In this document: piece by piece, positions 7,175 through 14,507 of the stretch
How positions within the stretch are numbered: the stretch's first letter is position 1
Layout of the letters: every line of letters starts with the position of its first letter
Assembly: GCA_023435895.1 (NCBI GenBank)
Contig: JAEZLH010000001.1
Span: 1 to 21,244, forward strand
Origin: Bacillota bacterium
GTDB lineage: Bacteria > Bacillota > Clostridia > Lachnospirales > Lachnospiraceae
Length of the DNA stretch: 21,244 nt
Direction of reading: 5' to 3'
Notes under the pieces: generated by a model
The model's database searches: none
Seen by the model: the letters and a program-made list of their open reading frames with translations, nothing else
What the model was told of the DNA's origin: nothing
Translations under genes and position numbers: made by a program

Positions 7175-8785
7175 TTAGGGCTGACCGTTTTTCATCAAAT
7201 ATTCTGTTGGTGTAAATCCGTAGTATTTCTTAAAAACATTATTAAAATGCTTTACACTTACAAAGCCTGTCTTTTCCGCTACCTTATAGATTTTGATACC
7301 CGGATTGCTTTTTAAAAGCAGCAGGGCTTGTTCCATGCGAATTCTGGTTAAGAATTTTGTATAAGGCTCTCCGGTGCTTTTATGGAATAAATCACTGAAA
7401 TAGCTGGGCGTGACATTAAAATTATCAGCAATCATGGCAAGACTGATTTGTTCCGGATAATGTCTGTAAATGAATTCTTTCGCGTTTTCAACGATACTGA
7501 CAGGCTCGGAAAGCAGTGTCAGCAGATTCTCATGATCAAGTACACGTAGTGCTTTCATAAAAAGGGAGTGTATTCCCTTATCATCAAAATCATGAATGTG
7601 GATACCCTGGTCAATTGCTGCAGTTAGCTCTTGAAATGCAGCAATCGTATAGTCACTATTGATACTGCACTTTCTTCCAAGATAACGGATTAGATAAGTT
7701 CCAAAGCGAAGAATTCCGGCAATGGTTTGGTTATCCTGAAACAGAGCCACATATTGATATAGGTCGGAGTGCATTTTACTGCTGTTTTTAGCGATAAAAT
7801 CAGAGTAAAGGGCATCCAGAATGATGTTTAATTCATAGATAAAAGTATTCTGACTGATATAATAATTGGAGCCGATCGGTGAGGGCGCATTGGTTAAGCT
7901 TAAGGTAATGGCTTTTACTGCTGAGGAATAAGAAGAAGTAAGGCTAACCATATCACTTACTGCATTACCATAGGAAGCCATTAACTTTAGCCTGTTTTTC
8001 GGCCGAAAGGCATGAGATACCTCTTTATATATGTTATCTGCTAACGGTGATAATTCCTCCTCCCTCATTACGGTCAGGAGCAAAACAGCATAATCCCTTT
8101 GAAATGCTATGGTAATTTGGTTTTGGTCACAGTAGGACCTGCACGATTGGTTCAACTCGAGTTTATAAGAGGTATTTTCAAGTACCTTCTTCTCATGAAG
8201 AAGGATGGACAACTCATCAAGGCAGATTAACATAACGCAAGAATGAGCCTTAAGGAAGGAAAGCTTACGGTCGTTCATAATTCCATATAGCTGATGTAAA
8301 AGTGTACTGTTTTCCAAAAGGATGGCAGAAAACAGAGCGGATTTTAATTCCTGGTCACTATAGCTTTGATATTCTGATAGGGATGGAATGGATATGCTTC
8401 TTAAAGCTTCTGTCCTAAGTTCCGATTTTACCCTTGATAAGGTATCAATAACCGCATTATCACTTAAGGGTTTTAAAAGATAATCAATCACACCGTACTT
8501 GATACCAAGTCTGGCATATTCAAACTCATTATATCCTGAGATGATGATTACTTTTGTGGAGGGGAACGAATCGTTAATATATTTAGCCAGATTGAGCCCA
8601 TCCATCTCAGGCATTTTTATGTCCGTAATTACAAGATCAAATTCCTGTCTCGCCAGAAGCTGCACCGCTTCCAGTCCATCACAAGCAATCCCCGACACAT
8701 AAAAATCCGGACATAGCTCTGTTAAATGATTGCTTAAATATTGTCTCATTAATTGTTCGTCATCTACGATTAGGGTACGATACAT
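7175..8785 (-). CDS. YesN-type response regulator with AraC DNA-binding domain
   Basis: This 536-residue cytoplasmic regulator is the partner of the adjacent sensor kinase. The receiver domain (1-120) has D8-D9, phospho-acceptor D55 in VITDIKMPEMDG, S83 and K105-P106. A middle region (about 150-420) has no recognised motif, as is usual for this family. The C-terminal AraC-type domain (about 430-536) has two helix-turn-helix units and the family phrase FNNVFKKYYGFTPTEYL. It probably activates the divergent importer and glycosidase genes. Its ATG shares one base with the kinase stop (TGATG), so translation is coupled, and AAGGAG precedes it on the minus strand. The first gene of the pair is the kinase. 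Confidence 0.93.
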   Translation of the reverse strand: MYRTLIVDDEQLMRQYLSNHLTELCPDFYVSGIACDGLEAVQLLARQEFDLVITDIKMPEMDGLNLAKYINDSFPSTKVIIISGYNEFEYARLGIKYGVIDYLLKPLSDNAVIDTLSRVKSELRTEALRSISIPSLSEYQSYSDQELKSALFSAILLENSTLLHQLYGIMNDRKLSFLKAHSCVMLICLDELSILLHEKKVLENTSYKLELNQSCRSYCDQNQITIAFQRDYAVLLLTVMREEELSPLADNIYKEVSHAFRPKNRLKLMASYGNAVSDMVSLTSSYSSAVKAITLSLTNAPSPIGSNYYISQNTFIYELNIILDALYSDFIAKNSSKMHSDLYQYVALFQDNQTIAGILRFGTYLIRYLGRKCSINSDYTIAAFQELTAAIDQGIHIHDFDDKGIHSLFMKALRVLDHENLLTLLSEPVSIVENAKEFIYRHYPEQISLAMIADNFNVTPSYFSDLFHKSTGEPYTKFLTRIRMEQALLLLKSNPGIKIYKVAEKTGFVSVKHFNNVFKKYYGFTPTEYLMKNGQP

Positions 8786-10626
8786 CAGTCTTGCTCCTTT
8801 CTGGGTAATTTAATCTTTACCTGAGTACCTTCTGATACAACTGATTGAATTTCCAGACCATAAGAATCACCATATTTCAGCTTGAATCTTCTATTTACAT
8901 TAATAAGACCAATACTTTCGGTTATGGAAGACGAGTCAGTGGAAGCAGAATCATTTGAGACTTCGGATAAGGAGAGTTCAGACGATAGTTCCTCATTTAG
9001 TTCCCTCAATTTCATTTCTTCAATTCCGGCACCATTGTCATCAATATGAATCACATAATAATCTTCCTCCATACTATCATAAATATAAATTACGGAACGA
9101 CCCCTCTTTTCCTCACAACCATGGATGATAGCATTTTCCACTATGGGCTGAAGGGTTAAGGCAGGGATAAGATAAGAATCATAGGTTGCGGATACGGATA
9201 TCTCATAGCTTAGGCTATCACCATACCTAGCTTTTTGTATACCCAAATAGGAATCAACAATCTCAAGCTCCGTCTTTAATGGAATTATTTTATCAGCATT
9301 CATAATGCCACGAAGGAAGTAGGAGAGTTTTTCAATGCTTTGAACCGCGCTAATACTGTCTTTGCATTTGATCATCAAACTTATGGTGTTTAGCGTATTG
9401 TATAAAAAGTGAGGTTTTATCTGGCTGCAAAGAATATTATATTGCGCTTCCTTTTGAAGGTAACGTGCTTCATAAACCTCCTTTACCAATTGAGTGTTTC
9501 GATCGAGTATTTCAGTGATTCGAAGAATCATCTTATTAAAGGAACGACCTAGATAACCGATTTCATCATTATTTTTGATATTCACACGCACGGTAAGATC
9601 ACCTTCTTGAACCTTTTTCATCAAGTGAACCATCTGAAACAAAGGTTTTAAAAAGTTCTGGATAAATACAATCATAAGAGAAAGCGCCAATAATAAGCAT
9701 AGGAAGGCCATCAAAATGGTCATATTACGAATGGTCTTTGAATCTTTGTTTAATTCCTTATCGGAGTTGACTGCAATTACCTTCCAATTCGTATTTTTTA
9801 ATGAGGCAATATTCAGGATATATTTTTCCCGGTCAATCGTTTTGCTATAGTTACCATCCTTGGTAAACTTGGTGGTTAGTACGGAGTCAGTGATATTACT
9901 CTTACCTAACTGATTACTCTGATAGACGATGTTGTTATCTTCATCTATAATAAAAAGAGAACCTTTCTCCCTCTTTTGCACCTGATCGCAGATGGTCTTG
10001 ATTCCGGAATAATCTGCATCAACTTTAATTACCGCTAAAACCTTACTATTGTCCTCCTTGCTTCTTAACCGCTGGGCTATGGAGAAAATTTGGAGCGGCT
10101 TCTCACCAAATACTTTTTCCAAATGAGTGGGAACAAATACAGGGGTTGAGGAGGATAGTGCATCTCGGTACCAGGAGGTAGAACGATAATTATCATAATC
10201 CTTCATATCATAGGGGGTTCTGGTATAGGAATAAAGGTTATCGTCCGTCAGAATATAAACCCTAAGAATCTCACTTCTGGGTAAAATCATTACGGAAGCA
10301 AGGAAGTTTTCTATTTTTCTCTTCTTATTTAAGCTGGATAGCTCTGTGGTATATTCTTCATTCAGTTCGTTCATGATATCATCGTTATAGTAGGGCGAAA
10401 GATTTAACCGAAATAACTCATCCATATAAGTATCAACATTTATTGCAATCTGTTCAATGATTTGCTGAGTTTGATTAATTGTCTGGCGGGTAAAGTTACG
10501 GGAATACATCGTATAGCTGGAAAATGAAATCAGGATTACGATGGTGATAATCAACGCAGAGATGATTACCAGCAGTTTCTTTTTAAAGCTCCAGTTTTGG
10601 TAGGATAATAAAGTTTTTTGCTTCAT
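8785..10626 (-). CDS. YesM-type sensor histidine kinase
   Basis: This 613-residue membrane kinase has a first membrane segment at about 18-38, an extracellular Cache-like sensor region at about 39-300, a second membrane segment at about 302-322, and a HAMP linker at about 323-380. The His_kinase motif QIKPHFLYNTLN has H406. The ATPase domain has N498 in QPIVENAIIHG, the DDNGAG box (529-534) and GLINVNRRF. Such kinases usually sense extracellular sugars or their binding proteins. A serine-rich insert (about 545-570) lies in the ATP lid. The start has GAGGA on the minus strand 6 nt upstream. The gene lies divergent to the sugar-binding lipoprotein, so the sensed ligand is probably an oligosaccharide imported by that system. 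Confidence 0.94.
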   Translation of the reverse strand: MKQKTLLSYQNWSFKKKLLVIISALIITIVILISFSSYTMYSRNFTRQTINQTQQIIEQIAINVDTYMDELFRLNLSPYYNDDIMNELNEEYTTELSSLNKKRKIENFLASVMILPRSEILRVYILTDDNLYSYTRTPYDMKDYDNYRSTSWYRDALSSSTPVFVPTHLEKVFGEKPLQIFSIAQRLRSKEDNSKVLAVIKVDADYSGIKTICDQVQKREKGSLFIIDEDNNIVYQSNQLGKSNITDSVLTTKFTKDGNYSKTIDREKYILNIASLKNTNWKVIAVNSDKELNKDSKTIRNMTILMAFLCLLLALSLMIVFIQNFLKPLFQMVHLMKKVQEGDLTVRVNIKNNDEIGYLGRSFNKMILRITEILDRNTQLVKEVYEARYLQKEAQYNILCSQIKPHFLYNTLNTISLMIKCKDSISAVQSIEKLSYFLRGIMNADKIIPLKTELEIVDSYLGIQKARYGDSLSYEISVSATYDSYLIPALTLQPIVENAIIHGCEEKRGRSVIYIYDSMEEDYYVIHIDDNGAGIEEMKLRELNEELSSELSLSEVSNDSASTDSSSITESIGLINVNRRFKLKYGDSYGLEIQSVVSEGTQVKIKLPRKEQD

Positions 10627-10677
10627 AAGGAATCCTCATTTCAGGGTGGAATTTATATTTCATGGTTCGTTAATAGT

Positions 10678-10706
10678 ATTATAGTTATTCTAAATAAACG
10701 ATACAA
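10678..10706 (-). promoter_or_regulatory. Sigma-A promoter of the YesMN-like pair
   Basis: On the minus strand, -35 TTGTAT (10706-10701), a 17-bp spacer and -10 TATAAT (10683-10678) lie about 52 bp upstream of the kinase ATG. This is a good basal promoter, unlike the opposite strand, where no clear -35/-10 pair serves the binding-protein gene. Confidence 0.65.
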
Positions 10707-10765
10707 GCGTTGTTTCATATATCAAATAAATTAGCACTCAAATCAAAAATCTGTGGAATTTAAGT

Positions 10766-10785
10766 CGGTGATAAACGGTGTTATG
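10766..10785 (+). promoter_or_regulatory. Short direct repeat upstream of the binding-protein gene
   Basis: CGGTG occurs at 10766-10770 and again at 10776-10780, 10 bp apart (one helical turn). It is about 40 bp upstream of the lipoprotein start and is a possible contact site for the AraC-type regulator. The repeat is short and could be chance. Confidence 0.25.
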
Positions 10786-10819
10786 GTTAATATACCAAAT
10801 AACGAGGAGGAAATTTTAT

Positions 10820-12169
10820 ATGAAAAAGAAAAGAGTTTTGTCAATTTTATTATGCCTTGTTCTTATTGCAGGCATGTTGACCGGCTGTGGTAAAGCAAAG
10901 GATTCCAATGAACCTGTGAAGCCTGATCAAAACAGCGGTAATACCCAGGGGGATAAGGATAACGGAAACAAAGATAAGCATGTTACCTTAAAGTTCTTTA
11001 CGGGAAAGATTGAAACCATTGATTTAATGAATGAGATAATTAATGAATTTAACTCATCTCAGGATCGAATTACGGTAGAGCAGGAATATCAAAAGGATGC
11101 AAGTAATATCATTAAGATCAAATTTGCAGCAGATCAGGCACCTGATATCATGACAACCTATGAGCAGGGTTTTGTGGATGAAGGAAAATACATGGATTTA
11201 TCTTCACAGTCACAATGGTGGGACCGACTGACTCCTGCTATGAAAGAACTTTGCACTGACATTAACACGGGAAAACAATTTAGAGTTTGTACCAATATGA
11301 CGATGGCGGGCTTTTTCTACAATAAAGAAATATATAGTGAGCTTGGTTTAAAACCTGCCACAACCTGGGCGGAATTTGTATCAAACCTGGAGACGATTAA
11401 GACTAAGAAATCAGGAGTAACACCTTGGTTTATCTTTGGTAATGAGGCTTGGCATTTGGGGCATTTGATTGAATTTATTCCTCATGGTTATATCAAATCC
11501 ACTCTGGGAACGGTAGAAGCAAAGAAAGCTATGTTAAGCAATGATAAGACAAAACTTAACTTTGGTGCACCGGATGGAAGTATGGCAGTGTTTGCTCAAA
11601 ATATGCTGGATCTTCAAGCAAAGGGCTTAATTAACAAGGATGTATTGACTGCAACAAGCGATAACTGTGTACAGGATTTTGCGAACGGAAAGGCAGCAAT
11701 GTTAAGCAATGGTATGTGGGTATTATCAAGTATTCTGGAAGCAAATCCCGATATGGCAGACAAAATCGGATTCGCTCCTTATCCGGCTTATATGCCAAAC
11801 TCCAAACCGGTGGTATTAAGTGCGGAAGATTCCGGTTACTCTATTTCTGCTACTTCAAAATATCAGGCAGAAGCAGTTGAATTCCTTAATTTCCTATACT
11901 CAAAAGAGAATCAGAAAAAGTATAGTGAAATCTCCAAAGCCCCCAGTGCATTTAAAGATGTAACCGCAGAGTGGGCACCTGCCAATGTAGTTAATGAAGT
12001 AAATTCAGCAGTAACCAGTGCAGTAAATATCGGATTTACCAATGAAAAGCCGGCCGGCTTCTCAGGAGATGATGCGGGACGTTTGCTTCAAGAACTTCTT
12101 GCAGGCAAATACTCAGCAGCAGAATTTGCAAAAACCTATGAGAAGAGTTGGGATGCCGGAACGAAATAA
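10820..12169 (+). CDS. ABC sugar transporter substrate-binding lipoprotein
   Basis: This 449-residue solute-binding protein belongs to the family 1 (MalE-like) group for oligosaccharides. The N-terminus has lysines, a hydrophobic core and the lipobox LTGC with lipidated C23, followed by a Lys/Asn/Gly/Asp-rich linker, so it is anchored outside the membrane. The body has typical phrases such as APDIMTTYEQ, GKAAMLSNGMWVL and the C-terminal EFLNFLYSKENQKKYSE. The frame is open from 10778, but GAGGAGG at 10804-10810 and the signal peptide select the ATG at 10820. It is the first gene of the importer and lies divergent from the sensor kinase. The alpha-1,6-glucan ligand is inferred from the downstream glycosidases, not from the protein itself. 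Confidence 0.95.
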   Translation: MKKKRVLSILLCLVLIAGMLTGCGKAKDSNEPVKPDQNSGNTQGDKDNGNKDKHVTLKFFTGKIETIDLMNEIINEFNSSQDRITVEQEYQKDASNIIKIKFAADQAPDIMTTYEQGFVDEGKYMDLSSQSQWWDRLTPAMKELCTDINTGKQFRVCTNMTMAGFFYNKEIYSELGLKPATTWAEFVSNLETIKTKKSGVTPWFIFGNEAWHLGHLIEFIPHGYIKSTLGTVEAKKAMLSNDKTKLNFGAPDGSMAVFAQNMLDLQAKGLINKDVLTATSDNCVQDFANGKAAMLSNGMWVLSSILEANPDMADKIGFAPYPAYMPNSKPVVLSAEDSGYSISATSKYQAEAVEFLNFLYSKENQKKYSEISKAPSAFKDVTAEWAPANVVNEVNSAVTSAVNIGFTNEKPAGFSGDDAGRLLQELLAGKYSAAEFAKTYEKSWDAGTK

Positions 12170-12504
12170 TATGGAAGTTATGGATGGATTGGTTCTATCC
12201 AAAGATAGCGTTAGCGAATACGAATGAAATAAACGGGCCGCAGTAAAAAGAATCTAGTACTTGCGTATCATACGACTGGATCATCCACATAGAATAAACG
12301 TTCAGAGATATATTAAAATATAAAAATAGAGTGCTTTGCATGATATTTCTATATTAATCTGGAGGTTTAGTAAGTAATTGGTCTTATGATTTAAAATAGT
12401 AGGGATTGGTTCACTGTGGCCCGATTTATCACTATAGGAATGAGATTTGCAGTGAAGTTAGTTAATATATGATGCTGCAAGGTCAGCTGAATGGAGTAGT
12501 TATT
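12170..12504 (+). other. 335-bp gap between binding protein and first permease
   Basis: No convincing gene was found here. It contains a weak hairpin (TGGAT/ATCCA, 12181-12201) without a T run. A good Shine-Dalgarno-like GGAGG at 12361-12365 has no usable ORF after it. TTCACTG (12410-12416) and CAGTGAA (12450-12456) form a perfect 7-bp inverted repeat. I saw no consensus promoter. The structures may limit read-through so that more binding protein than permease is made. Confidence 0.4.
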
Positions 12505-13374
12505 ATGAAAGTAAAGAAGATTGGCCTACATACATTTATGGCATTACCTGTGTTTATACTGTTTGGTATTTTCTTTCTTTACCCGTTGGTGAAGGGTATT
12601 GGAATGAGCTTAACAGACTGGGATGGGATTAGAAAGGCAAGCTTTATAGGATTGGATAATTTTATTGCATTCTTTCAAGATGAGAGAGCAATTAATGATA
12701 TTAAAACCACACTTCTCTTTGCTCTGGGGAGTGCACCATTATTGAATATTGTGGGACTTGGCTATGCCTTGTTAATGGACAGTAAATTCAAAGGAAAGGG
12801 AATTGCAAGAATGATTATCTATCTTCCAGCGATTATCAGTCCGTTGATTATGGGGTATATTTGGTATTTGTTATTACAGCCGGGTCGAGGCTTCCTGTAT
12901 CATGTAATGGATAATATGGGTAAGGGCGAATTGTTCCCCACTTGGACCGCAGGATATACTACCTCCATGGTGGTACTGGTATTGGTTAATGTATGGCAAT
13001 ATGCAGGTATGACCATGGTAATTTATTTGGCTGGTTTGCAGGCAATTCCAGGGGAATTGTATGAGGCGGCAAAGATGGATGGAGCAACCTCAGGAGGAAG
13101 ATTTCGTTATGTGACTCTACCGTTATTGATTCCGTCAATTCGAATCAATGTAGTGACGAATATTATTGGTTCACTTTCGGTATTTGATATTGTAATGTCA
13201 CTGACCGGAGGGGGTCCAGGCTATTATACTGAGACACTGAGCATCTATATTATGAGAATGTGTTACGGAAGTAAAACTGGATATTCAACGGCGGTTGCAA
13301 TTATTATGTTCTTTATTATTCTGGTTCCTGTATTGATTTCTTTAAAAATGACCAGTAATAAGAAAATGGACTAG
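12505..13374 (+). CDS. ABC sugar transporter permease, MalF type
   Basis: This 289-residue inner-membrane permease has about six membrane helices. The EAA loop (about 186-211) reads YEAAKMDGA then LPLLIP, the surface that docks the cytoplasmic ATPase. The C-terminal phrase DIVMSLTGGGPGYYTETL is typical of MalF/UgpA-type sugar permeases. The frame is open from 12469, but GGAG at 12493-12496 with 8-nt spacing supports the ATG at 12505 and gives the usual short cytoplasmic start. It ends 13 nt before the second permease, and the two form the membrane channel. No ATPase gene accompanies them, which is common for this family, where one shared ATPase serves several importers. Confidence 0.95.
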   Translation: MKVKKIGLHTFMALPVFILFGIFFLYPLVKGIGMSLTDWDGIRKASFIGLDNFIAFFQDERAINDIKTTLLFALGSAPLLNIVGLGYALLMDSKFKGKGIARMIIYLPAIISPLIMGYIWYLLLQPGRGFLYHVMDNMGKGELFPTWTAGYTTSMVVLVLVNVWQYAGMTMVIYLAGLQAIPGELYEAAKMDGATSGGRFRYVTLPLLIPSIRINVVTNIIGSLSVFDIVMSLTGGGPGYYTETLSIYIMRMCYGSKTGYSTAVAIIMFFIILVPVLISLKMTSNKKMD

Positions 13375-13387
13375 GAGGAGTGAGACA

Positions 13388-14212
13388 ATGAAACAATTAG
13401 GAAAACTTTTACGTAATATAAGCATAATTTTTATCTGTATTCTATGTCTGATTCCTTTTGTGGTTCTGATTATATTATCCCTCAATACACCCAAACGGGT
13501 ATTTTATGAAGGAAATATGTTTGTTCCAGACTTTTACTTTAAGAACTTCTTGGAGGGATGGCATAAATCCAATATAGGAACAGCAATGATTAATTCAGCT
13601 GTAATCACAATTATTGCCCTTAGTATTATTGTGATTTTATGTTCCATGGCTGCCTATACCATTGCAAGATTTCATTATAAGTTTAACAAAATTATCTTTG
13701 GTATTTTAATCAGTTGTATGATGATACCCGGTATTATTAATACGGTACCTCTTTATACATTAATGATTGACATAAAAGCAATCAATACGTTATGGGGAAT
13801 GGCACTGGTCTGTGCAACACTTGCATTACCTCAGTCCGTGTTTGTATTCCATGGTTTTATAAAATCGTTGCCAAGAGAGTTGGAAGAATCAGCAATTATC
13901 GATGGTTGCACCTGGTTTAAGGCTTTTTGGAGAATTATTTTTCCACTTCTGAAACCCTCTGTATCAGCAATTGTGATTTTAAATGGGTTTGGCATTTGGA
14001 ATAATTATTCCCAGGCAGTATTTTTCCTTCAGGATAGTCAAAAACACAATGTCCCTCAAGCCTTATCGGTTTATTTTCAACAATTCGCAGGGGCAAAATG
14101 GAATCTGATGGCAGCTACAGCGGTGATTGCCATTGTTCCGGTTATTATTGCATTTTTATTATTCCAAAAGAATCTGATTAAAGGGTTAACGGACGGTGCA
14201 CTTAAAGGATGA
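13388..14212 (+). CDS. ABC sugar transporter permease, MalG type
   Basis: This 274-residue permease is the partner of the preceding one. An N-terminal helix (about 10-31) is followed by five more. The EAA loop (about 165-191) reads ELEESAIIDGCTWF then IIFPLLKPS, slightly diverged from EAA but with the conserved glycine. GGAGG lies just upstream of the ATG at 13388. The 13-nt spacing from the first permease shows a shared transcript. A 295-nt gap follows before the GH66 gene. Confidence 0.95.
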   Translation: MKQLGKLLRNISIIFICILCLIPFVVLIILSLNTPKRVFYEGNMFVPDFYFKNFLEGWHKSNIGTAMINSAVITIIALSIIVILCSMAAYTIARFHYKFNKIIFGILISCMMIPGIINTVPLYTLMIDIKAINTLWGMALVCATLALPQSVFVFHGFIKSLPRELEESAIIDGCTWFKAFWRIIFPLLKPSVSAIVILNGFGIWNNYSQAVFFLQDSQKHNVPQALSVYFQQFAGAKWNLMAATAVIAIVPVIIAFLLFQKNLIKGLTDGALKG

Positions 14213-14345
14213 CATAAAAAGATACAATGATTTGGAAGAGATAGAACTTGGTATTTGTATTTATTGTGTTTTGTAGAATGTAAAAGGTTAAACTAGTACA
14301 TTAGCAATGAAAGTATTGATATTGAACGAGTATAACAGAAAAAAT

Positions 14346-14383
14346 AAGAGTAATAGATAAGAGTAATAGATAAGAGTGTAGAT
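14346..14383 (+). repeat. Short tandem repeat, 13-bp unit
   Basis: The unit AAGAGTAATAGAT occurs at 14346-14358 and 14359-14371, and a diverged third copy is at 14372-14383. The repeat sits in the 295-bp gap before the GH66 gene. Nothing else clear was seen in this gap: no terminator and no convincing promoter. Confidence 0.7.
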
Positions 14384-14507
14384 AGAGCGGATAGTTATTT
14401 GATGCATCTTTAAATATAGGATTAGAAATGAGGAAAAAGAGTGAAGGTGCACAACATTTTTATCACTTGTTTGTGCCTTGAGCGAAGCGAAAGGATTGAA
14501 GAAATAT

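Noticed and set aside
12042..12227. Plus-strand ORF of 61 codons over the end of the binding-protein gene
   Set aside because: It is an alternative frame of the lipoprotein gene that runs a little past its stop and has no ribosome site.
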